A stretch of 64,000 nucleotides of DNA from Voacanga thouarsii (taxonomy: Eukaryota; Streptophyta; Magnoliopsida; Gentianales; Apocynaceae), in contig JANUWF010001937.1 in the NCBI GenBank assembly GCA_026120185.1, positions 2,976,001 to 3,040,000 on the forward strand. Reading direction: 5' to 3'. Below are positions 1 through 12,184 of this stretch, piece by piece. Both the position numbers and the translations under genes were made by a program. The notes beneath the pieces were generated by a model. The model was not told where the DNA came from. It made no database searches and saw only the letters and a program-made list of their open reading frames with translations. Every line of letters starts with the position of its first letter. The stretch's first letter is position 1.

Positions 1-699
1 GGCACTGTGGAGATAGGTAGTGTCAAAAGATCGCATGCCATTTTAGATAAAATGGGATATTGACTTACATGAGCCTTCCACTAACCACAAATGTTAAAAT
101 GTTGATCCTCAGTTGCTACCAAAGGCTACATCTCGTAAATTGCCATCTTATTATAGGCGGTAGATGATCTTTTTTACACTTCATGATACCCCATGGATTA
201 AATACTGATGAAACCGAAGAGGTAGATATTCGTGGTAGTTGAAATTAACTACTAGATGATGATGATGAACCTTGCCTACTTAAAGTAGTAGAACTAGAAC
301 AAGAAGACTCAAACTTATACAAATTATGCATGTTAGATAGAGCTTTAGTCATTTTATCTTTTATATCTTTTATCATATATTACCTAAGTGATTAAGATTT
401 ATCAATATCTAATGTTTCATATCGATATTCAATAATACTATAAAATCTTTTTGTTTTTACTCGAGGATCCTTTCACAATGCCATACAATATAAAATAGGA
501 ATGTCTTCATAACATTTTTTATATTTTTCAAACGTGCTTCTTATAAAATAACCATATTGGGGATGCTTCATATACTCACCAAAAATATGAGCTACCTTAG
601 CAAGTGTTGGAAGAATATGATGAGTAGTAGGATAATAAGATCCCAATAAAAGTTTAGTTGCTTATTTAAAAGTAAATAAAAATGTTGAAAGTGCAATAC
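1..699 (-). pseudogene. hAT transposase, C-terminal part (interrupted gene)
   Basis: Read on the minus strand from 699 downwards, the sequence encodes a decayed hAT transposase segment: motifs GSYYPTTHHILPTLAKVAHIF and YMKHPQYGYFI at about 545-655, then a serine-rich stretch (SSCSSSTTLSRQGSSSSSS) near 250-310. This order is usual for plant Ac-like (RICESLEEPER-type) proteins, where a DUF4413/RNase-H-fold region precedes the C-terminal dimerisation domain. The dimerisation domain itself is not recognisable and probably lies left of the window. In-frame stops make this a dead copy. The upstream half of the same gene is at 23,974-25,250; Copia-A was inserted between them. Family assignment comes from motifs and is fairly secure; the exact reading frame is not. 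Confidence 0.75.
695..699. repeat. Copia-A target-site duplication, left
   Basis: AATAC directly before the TGTTGG start of the LTR. The right partner at 23,974-23,978 is AAAAC, four of five bases identical, as expected for an old 5-bp duplication. Confidence 0.6.
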
Positions 700-2581
700 T
701 GTTGGAATATATGCCCTCAAGACTAGTTTATCTGATTTAATTATCGAATTTATTAATAAAAGAATTCATTCTCAAAATTTATGTGTGAATTTACATTTTA
801 TTTGTGTACGATTTTCATTTGGAAAGGACCCATTGTGTTCAAATAAGTGATCCATGTGAATGGTGGTCTTTCACAGTAAGGTATGGATCACGGGTTACTT
901 AGCACATAAATATTTGTTCTTAGCCGATTGATGAGAATGAGAATCTCATCATGTATAGGTTATTATGTTATAAATTCTAAATAGGGAATGGCTTACCTTT
1001 AGCCAGTGAATAGTCCACTCACTTTATAGTATGAGCGTATTTCGAATACGTAGAATAGGACCTGTAAGAGTGGTTTCTAGAAGTACTATTTAAAAGAAAC
1101 CCTGACTATTACTGCTATAGTGTGGACTAATACTCTACCGCTTGAGTATGAGTTGGTAGTTTAACGAAGCTAGAAGTATATACTTTGATATACTGTAGTT
1201 GAGGTTCTTTTGTAGAACCAATAAATACTCGTATGTTGGATATATGTGACTAGTTAGTTAAGACAAACTTGTACAATATAGCTTCTATGCTATATCGTCC
1301 ATTGTGACTGTTTAAATGATCTAATTATCCAGGGCCCTGAAGAACATAACTTGGTTGTTTACTTTAGGGTAGCTCCCTTGGAAAGTGAAAATATTCCAGG
1401 AGTCATGGATCATTGGACTAAAGGTCTAAGGATGGTAGATGCCTATTAAAGAGGTATTAGTACACTCTTCCGCTCTAATTACACAGCGACGCGTAGAGGG
1501 GTATTTTAGTCATTACACCTGTAGGTCAAAAACTTTGCTAACACAGCATTGTCCTTGGAGTCAATATTTTCTTATAGTAATTTTAGAAAATATTTAAGAT
1601 GCAAAATATAACTATTTATATAGAAGGGGTATTTTGGTCATTTTAGTAGCCAAGGCGATGTGTCTTTTGGTCCCTGAAATGGCCCTTAAGTCATGAAAGA
1701 TTTGGGTTAAGGAATTGGTCTTGATATTTATGCATTTTATTTTATTTTATTAGCCTGATTTATTATTAGACTAGAATAAAAGAAAAGGTCCGAGAAAGAT
1801 TATTTATTTTATCTAGTTTATTTGGTTAATTAATTTTTTAGGGCCCAAGGCCTAGATTGAATAATTAGAAAAGTATTCTGGATACAAACTAGATAAATGG
1901 TATGAAATTTTATATTGGTTTATTTGGGCTTGTTAATTATTTGTTGGGTTGTTTAATAAAGTTCAGAAAATAAATAATTGAGATTTATAATTTATGGGTG
2001 TTCAAGTCCAAGAATAAATAGTTTTATCTGGCCCAATGAATAAGACCAATGGTAAAATAAATTATACACACACACACACACATATATTAAAATTAATTAT
2101 TAATTTAATTAATTAATTAAAATAAAAAATGACATGGGATGGAACCCGTGTTGTTTCACGTGCAATATAATAGAGAGCATGGATGCTTTCTGTTTGCACG
2201 CGGGTGGAGTCTCTCTTAGGGGATCTGCTGAAATGAATGAATATGAATTGAAGGCTTTGATTGGAGGATTGGACTTTGGCATTCAATTTTCATTTCATAG
2301 AGAGAAACCAAAACCCATTCACAGAGAAAGCTTCGACGAAAGCTTATCAAAACCCAATCTTCAAGCATTCACCGGCTGTGCTACGGGCAGCATTTCGGAA
2401 GGTCGAAGGCTTTGTGTGAATGAGATGCAAGAGATGTTTGTTAGAACTTGATCCAATAGCTTTAAGTATCCTTGTACAAATATCTACACCAGCGTGAAGA
2501 GGGCTATTCAATCACAGAGGTAAATTTTTTGTTTTCCTAACATGCTTTCGTTTTGATGATTTTTGCCATTGTAAGCCTTCA
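700..2581 (+). repeat. Copia-A 5' LTR (1882 bp)
   Basis: Starts TGTTGGAATATATG and ends CCTTCA just before the primer site. The same sequence recurs at 8230-9948 plus 23825-23973. It holds a TATA-like box at 1612-1623, a short (AC)n run at about 2068-2083 and a TTAATTAA-rich stretch at 2095-2125. An open frame near 2134-2451 is judged non-coding (see rejected items). Confidence 0.93.
1612..1623 (+). promoter_or_regulatory. TATA-like box of Copia-A 5' LTR
   Basis: CTATTTATATAG followed by a purine/G run, near the middle of the LTR. The same 12-mer occurs in every Copia LTR here that keeps this region (9138-9149 on the plus strand; 49398-49409, 53456-53467 and 58049-58060 on the minus strand). 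Its conservation among otherwise diverged LTRs makes it the best promoter candidate; the transcription start is not shown. Confidence 0.5.
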
Positions 2582-2583
2582 AT

Positions 2584-2596
2584 TGGTATCAGAGAC
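2584..2596 (+). other. Primer binding site, initiator-Met tRNA type
   Basis: TGGTATCAGAGAC, two bases after the LTR end, matches the TGGTATCAGAGC primer site common to plant Ty1/copia elements. Confidence 0.9.
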
Positions 2597-4338
2597 ATGG
2601 TTTGGCAAATTTAGGAAGCATGCTAGACTTAACTAAAATAAGAAAATATTTGTTTTAGTTGAAATCTATGATCCTTCGTGTTTACTGGTATGGGTAGTTT
2701 CACTGAAAGCTTCACGAATGGAAGCACCGGAATAATGTATTTTGATTGATTTTATAGACATCGTGTAAGCCTAGTTTTTTTAAGGGTGTAGGTGGTTGTT
2801 TTGATAATTTTTGAGTGAAAACAGTGAAAAAATTAGAGAGAGAGTTCGCAAGGTGCATTCTGGAGAAAAAGGCACTGTTGAAGCCAATTGAGCCGAGCCG
2901 CGCCACAGGAGCCGAGCCATGCCATCGCTGTGTGAGGAGCAGCTGAGCCAAGGCTCCAAGCCGCGTGCCACTCCCAAGCGCGAGGAAGGCTTCCTCGCAG
3001 AAGCCATCAGCGACGAATGCAATTGATTTGCAATTGCAATTTTCTTTTGTTGCGCAGTCAACAATTTTGACCATACAACTGGGCAGGTGGGTCTCGGGCA
3101 CCCGCCTGAATCCAGCCAATAGGTTTTCCCATAGGCCATGATCCAGTGTGGCGGGTGCACTGGACCCAAACCGAATTAAAAAAAAATGGTTTTTGGTCCC
3201 ATACCAAGCAAAGTTATTTTTATTGCAATAGTTAATATTCTCTGAATATTTTGCATGAAAAATAATACTAAAGAAAATTTAGGATTAAACAAGATCATTA
3301 ATTAATTAATGTGTTTAATTCTATTATTTGGACACTTAGGTTAAAAGAATAGAAAAGTATGAAAATGTTTACAATTTTCTAGCATGCTTATTTCTTTTTG
3401 TACCCTATGTGCGCGTTTTCTCAAAGACCAAAGTCTTTGGGAATTTTGACAAATAAAAATATTTTTTCATAAATCAAATGGTTAATTTTAATTCAAACAA
3501 AAATTAATTCTTAGATATTTTCTCAAAGGATTTTATCATTGATATAGAAAATATATTAGATTTATATATTTTTGTGAATTAAAATAGAAAACCATTTTAA
3601 TTGAATTTTAACATGAAAGATTGTTTTTGTCAAATTAAACTTGAGATCAAAATCTCTCGAAAGTTTTATTGGACTTTTTTGAAATTATTAAGTTTATTAA
3701 CTTATATAAAATTAATCCATGGAATTTTTTTTTTCAAAAGGTATAAACCTTGACATAGAAATTTGATGAGTTTAGATATTTTATTCTTAAGTTGAAAGAA
3801 AAATTAATTGAAACTTTGAAAATATATTTTCCAAGAAAAACCCTTATTTTAAAATACTAAGTAGGAGAGGGGTTCCAACAACCTCACGGCTTCTATCACG
3901 ATCCTTATTAGAGATTGTGGATCCCCTCATGTTACCCTGGGAGTGAACTTGTGTAGGATGGGAATACCACAAGGATCTAGAACTAATGGATGGATGTAAT
4001 TAATAATCTGGGACACTTGCTATGATCGGCCAGCCCACGTTGGAGGTTATAGTGCGAAGAATGTCCATAGAAAATGAGAAGAAATGGTCATCCCGCAATA
4101 GAGTTGTCTTCTAGATCTTTACTTAGAAGGAAAATTAATTTGTGCTGGTTTATACACTTAGTTTAGAAAACTGTTAATCTTTCCAAGAAACTATGTTAGT
4201 TTTTCTAAGAGCCAAATTAATCATTTTAAAGATAATAGTGATAGGGTTAACTATTATCAGATTTAATATAAGGATAAAGTCATAAATTATTTTGTTTTTC
4301 AGAAACTGAATTTTCTTTTATTTTTGATTTTTTCAGAA
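2597..4338 (+). other. Untranslated leader of Copia-A
   Basis: About 1.7 kb between primer site and gag with no plausible protein. It contains a GC-rich patch (about 2880-3010) with repeated GCCGAGCC-like words, then a very AT-rich stretch (3180-3850). A possible splice acceptor, TTTTTTCAG at 4328-4336, lies immediately before the gag ATG at 4339. Confidence 0.6.
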
Positions 4339-5160
4339 ATGGTTGGTAGAGATTTTTTCAGTCCTTTGGCTGTTATTCTCCGTAAGAATAAGCTAATGGG
4401 TCTGAATTATATGGACTGGAAAAGGAACTTGGACATAATATTCAATGCTAAGGAGTGTAAGTATGCCCTCTTTGAAACCTGCTCTGTTATCGGGGAGGGT
4501 TCCACCGCGAAGGAGCGTGAGGCTGACAAAGCATGGAAGAAGGCCAACGAAATGGCTCAATGTTACATGTTAGACTCTATATCTAATGTGCTCCAGTCAA
4601 AACACGAGCACATGGCCACTGCATATGACATTAGCCTATCATTAGCCATGATGGTTGCTGATAAGAGCCGACCCGCAAGGCAGGAAGCTCTTAGGATGAT
4701 CATAAACACTTAGATGGTTGAGGGTGCATCAGTCAGGGAGCATATGCTCAAAATGATTGCTGTTTTCAAGAAAGCAGAAGTCTTAGGGGCTATTATTAAC
4801 CCCGAGAGACAAGTGGATATGGTTCTCAAATCTCAGCCGTGCTCTTTTACTCAGTTCAAGTTGAACTACAACATGAACAAATTAAACATGACTTTAACTG
4901 AATTAATAAAAGAGTTCCAGGTGGCGGAAAAGGTCATGAAGCCACAATCCAAGGCTGTGATTGCTCGGATTTTTTCTTCTAGAACTGGGCCCAAGCCCAG
5001 GAAGTTCAAGAAGAAGAAGGAAAATGCACAAGCCCAGCCCAAGAGCCAGCCCAACAAGCTTAAAGGCAAATGCTTCAAATGCGAGCAGAAGGGACACTGA
5101 AAAAATGAGTGTCCAGAACTTCAGGCCAAGAAAAATCCTACAGGTATTGTTCTCTATCTA
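4339..5160 (+). pseudogene. Copia-A gag (UBN2-like, CCHC knuckle), broken
   Basis: Nucleocapsid/capsid precursor of a Ty1/copia element. The ATG at 4339 opens a frame beginning MVGRDFFSPLAVILRKNK and continuing with the capsid-like words GLNYMDWKRNLDIIF, REHMLKMI and EFQVAEKVM, a basic lysine/proline-rich region (KKKKENAQAQPKSQP), and a zinc knuckle C-x2-C-x4-H-x4-C starting CFKCEQKGH at about 5071. Stops interrupt the frame at 4711-4713 (TAG) and at 5098-5100, where TGA replaces the tryptophan codon expected in the knuckle. The same frame runs on into the protease, so gag and pol were one polyprotein. Frame and family are clear; the copy cannot encode a full protein. Confidence 0.88.
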
Positions 5161-5562
5161 GAGCCTATTTCAATAGTTGGATCAATTTCCACTTGGATTG
5201 TTGATTCTAATGCTACTGATCATATTTGTAACTCCTTGTAGGGGTTTAGGAAGATAAGAAGACTCCAGAAGGGGGAGAATAGACTACGAATAGGAAATGG
5301 AACGCGAGTATGGGCCCTTGCAGTGGGAGAGCTGGATCTTATTTTTTATTGTAATAAAGTAGTTGTATTAAAGGATATTTTTTATGTACCTGGTTTTAAA
5401 CAAAATTTAATTTCAGTTGCAAAGCTAATAAATCATGGATATTTTGTTTCTTTCTATTCTGGTATTACTATCAGTAGAAATGGAGAAGTTTTATGTACAA
5501 GGCACATGTATGGAAACTTATTGTTTTTAAAGCATACAAACAATCAAATAAATAATACTTAA
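5161..5562 (+). pseudogene. Copia-A protease and linker, broken
   Basis: Continues the gag frame. The aspartic protease is seen as STWIVDSNATDHIC near 5192-5232; plant copia elements usually have D-S/T-G here, so the catalytic glycine is replaced by asparagine. Next come the usual RIGNGTRV-like turn and a conserved stretch VLKDIFYVPGFKQNLISVAK (about 5350-5430), followed by GYFVSFYSGITISRNGEVL. A TAG stop lies near 5236 and another ends the block at 5560-5562. It would have cut the gag-pol polyprotein in the virus-like particle. Inactive both by stop codons and by the active-site change. Confidence 0.85.
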
Positions 5563-6700
5563 TCTGAACCGTCAAGTAAGAAGAGAAAAGACCAATGTGC
5601 ATATCTTTGGCATATAAGGTTGGGTCATATTAACTCAATCAGGATTCAGAGGCTAATCTATAATGGGCCCTTAGGCTCATTAAGATTGGAAAATTAGCCT
5701 TTGTGTGAATGCTGCCTTATGGGAAAAATGACCAAAAGTTCATTTTCCTAAAAGGCTGATAGAGTCAAGGAGATATTGGGTCTTATTCATACTGATGTAT
5801 GTGGTCATTTGTCTACTCAAGCTAGAGGGGCCTTTGAGTACTTTATCACTTTCACAGATGATTGTACAAGGTTTGGTTATGTCTACTTGATGAGGCGCAA
5901 GTCTAACTCTTTTGACAAGTTTAAAGAGTTTAAGGCTGAAGTGGAACGTCAAACAGGTAAACTAATCAAAACCTTACGATAGGATCGTGGATGAGAATAC
6001 CTCTTTGGTGAGTTTAAGGATTACATGGATGGAATAGTATCCCAACTTTTTGCACTGAGTACACCCCAGCAGAATGGAGTAGCTAAGAGAAGGAACATGA
6101 CATTAATGGAAATGGTCCGAAACATGATGTCTCATGCTATGCTTCTCGTCTCTTTTTGGGGATATACCTTGGAAACAGCGGCATACATTCTGAACTTAGT
6201 GCCTTCCAAGTCAGTACTTAGGACACCCTATGAGATGTGGATTGGGCGTAAGTTGAGTCTAAATCATCTCAGTATAAGGGGTTGTCCAACTTATGTATTG
6301 ATCAATGGAGATAAGTTAGAACCAAGATCAGAATTATACTACTTTGTTGGATATCCAAAAGGGACAAAAGGATGTTACTTTTATCATCCTAATAAGTAGA
6401 ATGTACTGGTAAGTACTAATGCTAGATACTTGGAGGATGATTAAAGTACTTCTACTAAAGGTTCAACAAGGTTAGAACTTGATGAAAAGTTATCTTTGGA
6501 AGCAACTTCTTCAGACCCAATTATAGAATAAGAAGAGGCACAACCTCAAGAACCTCCACAAATGGAGCTTTGTCGTAGTGGAAGGATATCTAGAGTTCCA
6601 AAAAGATGGACAAGAAAGGCTTTCGAGCTAGTCTCTGACCATTAGGAACAAGATCCCACTAGAGACGAAGAAGCTATTGCTGATGCCAATGCAGATCTAT
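5563..6700 (+). pseudogene. Copia-A integrase, broken
   Basis: GAG-pre-integrase zinc region LWHIRLGHINSIRIQRL (about 5605-5660) with downstream C-x2-C (LCECCLMGK), then the catalytic core: HTDVCGHLSTQARGAFEYFITFTDDCTRFGYVYLM begins near 5785 and supplies the first aspartates, and STPQQNGVAKRRNMTLMEMVR (about 6058-6120) carries the final acidic region. The core normally has E in the ERKN-type motif; here it reads AKRRN, so the catalytic glutamate is lost. C-terminal words NLVPSKSVLRTPYEMW and GCYFYHPNK are typical of plant copia integrases. Stops at about 5695, 5750, 5980, 6398 and beyond. It would have inserted the cDNA into the genome with a 5-bp stagger. Confidence 0.87.
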
Positions 6701-7690
6701 GGCATGAAGCAATAAAGTAGAGATTGAGTCTATGTACTTCAATCAGGTTTGGGATCTTATAGCTTCACTTGAAGGGATAAAATCCATTGGGTGTAAGTAG
6801 CTATACAAGAGGAAAAGGGGAGCGGATGGGAAGGTGGAAACCTTCAAAGCTAGGCTTGTGGCGAAAAGGTATACTCAGAAAGAGGGAATTGATTATGATA
6901 AAACTTTTTCCCCAATAACCTTGCTGAAGTCCATCCATATCCTCCTTGCCATTACATGTTATTATAACTATGAGATATGTCAAATGAATATCAAGACGAA
7001 AGTTCTTAATGGCCATCTTAACGAATACATCTATATGTCCCAACTGGAAGGTTTTATTTCTAAAGGCCAGGAACATATGGTCTGTAAACTTAAGAAGTCT
7101 ATTTATAGACTTAAGCAAGCATCTAAAATATAGAATATCATTTTGATGAGACTGTAAAGTCTTACGGTTTCATTCAAAACGAGGATGAACCATGCGTGTA
7201 CAGGAAATTGGAAGGCATAAATGTGGTTTTCCTTGTCCTATATATGGATGACATTCTACTCATTAGGAGTAATGTAGGGACATTTTCATCTACTAAGGTT
7301 TGGCTGTCTAGTCAATTTAGTATGAAGGACTTGGGAGAAGCTAGTTACATTCTCAGGATTAAGCTTCTTAGAAATAGGAAACAGAGATTGTTAGGGTTAT
7401 CCTAAGCGACATACATTGACAAGATGCTGGCTAAGTTTAGCATGGACTCATATAAGGGAGCTCTAATCCTTTGCAGATATGGGCTTTCTTTTTGTTCTAA
7501 GGATTGTCCTAAGTCTCAAGAGGAAAACACAGGATGAGTAAGAATCCCTATGATTTGCCTGTGGGAAGTCTCATGTACGTCATGTTGTATATTAGGCCAG
7601 ATATCTGCTTTGTCGTAAGCTTAGTAAGTAGATACCAGTCAAACCCTGGAGAGGTTCATTAGCAAGCTGTAAAGTATATTCTTAAGTACC
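6701..7690 (+). pseudogene. Copia-A reverse transcriptase, broken
   Basis: RVT_2 family reverse transcriptase in several frames. Visible blocks are FKARLVAKRYTQKEGIDYDKTFSP (6840-6910), the fingers/palm region KTKVLNGHLNEYIYMSQLEGF, KKSIYRLKQAS, and the catalytic box LYMDDILLI at about 7235-7265. The two aspartates of the active site are kept, unlike many of the other RT remnants in this window. Stops and frameshifts occur at about 7130, 7402 and in 7440-7690, where the connection region is hard to read. It would have copied element RNA into cDNA. Confidence 0.87.
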
Positions 7691-8213
7691 TCAATGGTAT
7701 GAAAGATTATATGTTAGTTTACAGGGCTGACAACTTGGTTCTTACTGGATACACAGACTCAGATTTTCAGACAAATAAAGATGAGAGAAAATCTACTAGT
7801 GGATATGTCTTCATCTTGTATGGAGGAGTATCAAGCAATCTTATACTGCAGACTCAACCATGGAAGTTGAGTATGTGGCAGCTTCGGAAGCATCCAAGGA
7901 AGCAGTTTGGTTCTGGAAGTTTCATTCAAAACTTGGAGTTATGCCACACATAGATAGATCGATTTTAGTGTATTGCGACAACTCTGAAGCAATCTCGCAA
8001 TCCAAAGAACCCAGGAACCACAAGAAGGGGAAGCACATCTAGAGGAAGTACCACCTGATCCGGAATTTCATTTAGAGACTGGAAATCGTAGTGGAACAAA
8101 TAGCCTTGGAGAATAACCTAGCAAATCCCTTCACCAAGCTTTTGGCTGAAAGAGTCTTCAAGAGACACTTAGACGCCATAGGAGTGGGCACCTACGGACT
8201 TTCTTAGTCTTAG
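7691..8213 (+). pseudogene. Copia-A RNase H and pol C-terminus, broken
   Basis: RNase H of the Ty1/copia type: GYTDSDFQTNKDERKSTSGYVF (about 7748-7815), then after a frame change MEVEYVAASEASKEAVWFWKF at 7860-7920 and LVYCDNSEAISQSKEP, with the standard tail ANPFTKLLAERVFKRHLDAIGVG (about 8125-8190). The acidic residues of the RNase H fold (TDSD, MEVEY, CDN) are visible. Stops at about 8040 and 8070. The pol frame ends only a few bases before the polypurine tract, as in other plant copia elements. Confidence 0.87.
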
Positions 8214-8216
8214 AAT

Positions 8217-8229
8217 GCAATTAGGAGAT
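8217..8229 (+). other. Copia-A polypurine tract
   Basis: Purine-rich AGGAGAT-containing stretch directly before the TGTTGG start of the 3' LTR; expected primer for plus-strand DNA. Confidence 0.7.
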
Positions 8230-9948
8230 TGTTGGAATATATATCATCTAGACTAGTTTATCTGATTTAATTATCGAATTTATTAATAAATGAATTTATT
8301 CTCAAAATTTATGTGTGAATTTATTTGTATATGATTTTCATTTAGAAATGACCCATTATATTTAAGTAAGTGATCCATGTGAATGGTGGTATTTTACAAT
8401 AAGATATGGATCACGGGTTACTTAACAAATAAATGTTTGTTCTTAGCCGATTGATAAGAACGAGAATCTCATCATGTATAGATTATTGTGTTATAAATTC
8501 CAAATGGGGAATGGCTTATCTTTTTAGCCAGTGAGTAGTCCACTCACTTCATAGCATGAGTATATTTCGAATACGTAGAACAAGACCTATAATAATAGTT
8601 TCTAAAAGTACTATTTAAAAGAAACCCAAACTATTACTGCTATAGCGTAAACTAATACTCTACAGCTTGAATATGAGTTGGTAGTCTGACGAAGCTAAAA
8701 GCATATACTTTGATAAACTATAGTTGAGGTTCTTTCGTAGAGCCAATATATACTTATATATTTGGTATATGTGATTAGTTAGTTAAGACAGACTTTTACA
8801 AAATAGCTTTTACGCTATATCACCCATTTGTGACTATTCAAATAATCTAATTATCCAGGGCCCTGGAGAACATGACTTGGTTGTTTACTTTAGGGTAGCT
8901 CCCTTGAAAAGTGGAAACATTCCAAGAGTCGTGGATCATTGGACTAGAGGTCTAAGGATGGTAGATATCTATTAGAGAGATGTTAGTACACTCTTTCTCT
9001 CTAATTACACAGCGATGCGTAAAGGGGTATTTTAGTCATTACATTTATAGGTCGAAGACTTTGCTAACGCAGCATTGTCCTTAGGGTCAATATTTCTTTA
9101 TGGTAATATTATGAAATATTTAAAATGTAAAATATAGCTATTTATATAGAAAGGGCATTTTGGTCATTTTAGTAGCTAAGGCGATATGACTTTTGGTCCC
9201 CGAAATGGCCCTTAAGTTATGAAAGATTTTGGTTAAGGAATTGGCCCTGATATTTATGGAATTTATTTTATTTTATTTTATTAGTCTGATTTATTATTAG
9301 ACTAGAATAAAATAAAAGGTCCAAGAAATAGTATTTATTTTATCTTGTTTAATTGGTTAATTAATTATTCAGAGCCCAAAGCCCAGATTGAATAATTAGA
9401 AAATTAATCTGGATATAAATTAGATAAAAGCTATGAAATTTTATATTGGTCTATTTGGGCTTGTTAATTATTTATTGGGCTATTTTATAAAGTTCAGAAA
9501 ATAAATAATTGAGATTTATTATTTATGGGTGTTCAAGCTCAAGAATAAATAATTTTATCTAGCCCAATGAATAAGATCAAGGGTAAAATAAAATTATATA
9601 AATATATATATAATTATTTAATTATTAATTTAATTAATTAATTAATTAAAATTAAAAAAAATAACACAGGATCACGTGCAAAATAACAGAAAGCATGGAT
9701 GCTTTCTGTTTGCACGTGGGTGGAGTCTCTCTTGGGGGATTTGCTGAAATGAATGAATATGAATTGAAGGCTTTGGTTGGAGGATTGGACTTTGGCATTC
9801 AATTTTCAGTTCATAGAGAGAAACGAAAATGCATTCATAGAGAAAGCTTCGGTGAAAGCTTATCAAAACCCAATCTTCAAGCATTCACCAGCTGTGCTAC
9901 AGGCACCATTTCAGAAGATCAAATATTTCGCGTGAATGAGATGCAGTG
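8230..9948 (+). repeat. Copia-A 3' LTR, first part
   Basis: Matches 700 to about 2420 of the 5' LTR. It is cut at 9948 by Tekay-A and continues at 23825. A TATA-like CTATTTATATAG lies at 9138-9149. The joined length (about 1868 bp) agrees with the 1882-bp 5' LTR. Confidence 0.92.
9944..9948. repeat. Tekay-A target-site duplication, left (CAGTG)
   Basis: CAGTG before the LTR start, repeated exactly at 23820-23824 after the other LTR. A perfect 5-bp duplication fixes both ends of the element. Confidence 0.95.
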
Positions 9949-12178
9949 TGTAACACCCCACTACCTAGGCCCAACAGGGCCAGGGATGTCGCCCCGTCCA
10001 AAGGACAAGGGGTCTTTATAACTAGGTTACATGAGAATAAAATAAAACAAAAGACTTTAAAATTAAATTTATTATAACCCAAAAGATAAATACTGGCACA
10101 AATCCAAAATAAATTATTTGCAACAATCTCTCAAACAACACTTAAAGTAAATAGCATGAGTCTTCAAGCACAGACAACATTCTAGCTAATGATCTCCACA
10201 GCAGGATCTTCCTGAAAATATGGCATAAAAGGTGGTGAGATAAAAATCTCAGTAAGCCCTTGTGTGCTTTGAGTGTTTCAGATAAAATAATTCATGTATG
10301 CAAGTTGTAAAAGTTTCATAAAGAAAAGGTGCTGGCAAGTAATAAATAAATGCTGAAAATAAAGAGTGGTGTTTCGCTTTTCAAACCATACATGTGCACA
10401 ATAAATACAACCACTCAAATGGGTAGCCATGGGTTACCACACGTTGGGCCCCATGACTAAATAATAGTCAGAATGCCACACTTTTTGCAAGCTGCAAAAG
10501 GTAGGTGTACGGCCTACCGAGTGAGATAGTCCTCCACCTCTACACCTCAAACTTACCGGTTGTCCACTCCGGAACACACAGTCCACATGACTGAAACTTG
10601 CTAGCTCGGACCGGTATGACCTACCGGACTGGCATCCTATCCAGGAAGGACTCACCCCTCAGAGGTGGCCACCTACTGAGAGACTTACCCTAACCCTTCA
10701 AAGACTAGTCCTGGTGGTCTACCCTTATTGAGTACTCAACGTTGTTTGTTCCCCTTGGGAAAAAATTTATCAAACTTTGCTTTATTTGGAAATAGCAATT
10801 AAGGGTTTCCAAAAGTCTAGTCAAGTTGGGTTTTAGAAAAAATTTAGATTTGTGTAAAATTGCATGTTCAATTTTCAAATGATTTGCTTGACTGAAATAA
10901 AAAGGAAAAACAGTCCTTAATTGCCATTACAAATAAATGTCCACATACATTGCATTTGCTTGCCACAATAACTTTTGGTGTTCACAAAACTCCATGCAGG
11001 AGCTTACATGATTCTTTGTTTGCTCAACTCAACCGCTCCCCAAGGCTGACCTAACCCTGCCTGGGGTAAACACAAAACATAAGGTTACACTCGAGCTATA
11101 CCTACCTTACATAAATAATTTCCTAGCTCAACTAGTTACAACCATGACTAGCCATGACCTTAATGTCCTAAGCTTTAGGGCTAGATGCTAAAGAATTTTA
11201 TAAAATAGGGCTACTTGGATAAGTCAAAATAACTAGGGGTTCTAAAATAATTGCTAGTAAATTATAGACTCAAATAATAATTCTTGGGTGATATTAATAA
11301 CAAATAAACTAAGGTTTGAATTTTAAATAATATTAAGTCCTAACTAATTTTAATAAATGATAATTTAAAAATAGCTTTATTATAAATAAATAATAAATTA
11401 AACAATTTTTTAATTAATTAATTTTTAATTAGATAATAATTAATTAGTAATAAATAAAATTAAGAATAAATGAATTTTATTAAATTTTTCTTTAATAAAA
11501 ATATTAATAGTCTAATTAAATATTCCAATCCAAATCCCCTAGTGTTTCGAATTTTGAAGGAAAATATAGTAGTAATTCTAATTTTTTGTAATAAATTTAG
11601 TTAATGAATATAACCTAGAATTAATAAGAAAATAATCTCTTATCATGATTTTCCTAGTGCTAGAAAAAGATTCATGATCACATTCTCCATCATCAAACAA
11701 TAAACCTTTCCATTCATAAACATACACTTGAACTATCGCATACCATCACATGGCCAAAATCCTACTAAGCATAATCATCAATCATGGCTTCCATGGAGAA
11801 TAAGAACATAAAAGCCTAATCACCTTTGGTTTCATAATATCTAATCATGCTTCAAACATCCATAAAATTCATTGAGCATGAAGAACATAAATTGATTCAA
11901 AAGGAAAACACATACATCCTAGTCATATACAACAATCATCATGTCATAACCCCAATCCCTTTGTCTACATGCATATACTCAATCTCTCAATCATATTCTA
12001 TCTCCCTATCAACACATAAGAGACATGATTTCAGAATTTAATAAGAGAGATGTGACAATGAATACTTGAGTGTCGAGTACTTTGATGAAGACAAAAGAAG
12101 GTCCACCCGCGATGGAGTGTCTTGAATGGTCCAACGAAACAACATCCATGGTTGATGGTTTGATCAACCATTTCAGTT

Positions 12179-12184
<6 letters not shown>

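Noticed and set aside
2134..2451. Open frame near the end of the Copia-A 5' LTR, with an 84-codon counterpart at 9695-9948 in the 3' LTR.
   Set aside because: About 15 of 84 residues differ between the two LTRs, most substitutions change the residue, and the Copia-C and D LTRs lack the frame. No constraint, no known domain.
2712..3169. Two minus-strand frames in the Copia-A leader.
   Set aside because: Antisense to the element, overlapping one another, no domain, in a GC-richer patch where stops are rarer.
10434..10655. Short minus-strand frame in the Tekay LTR.
   Set aside because: Not kept open in the partner LTR or in the solo LTR; no domain.
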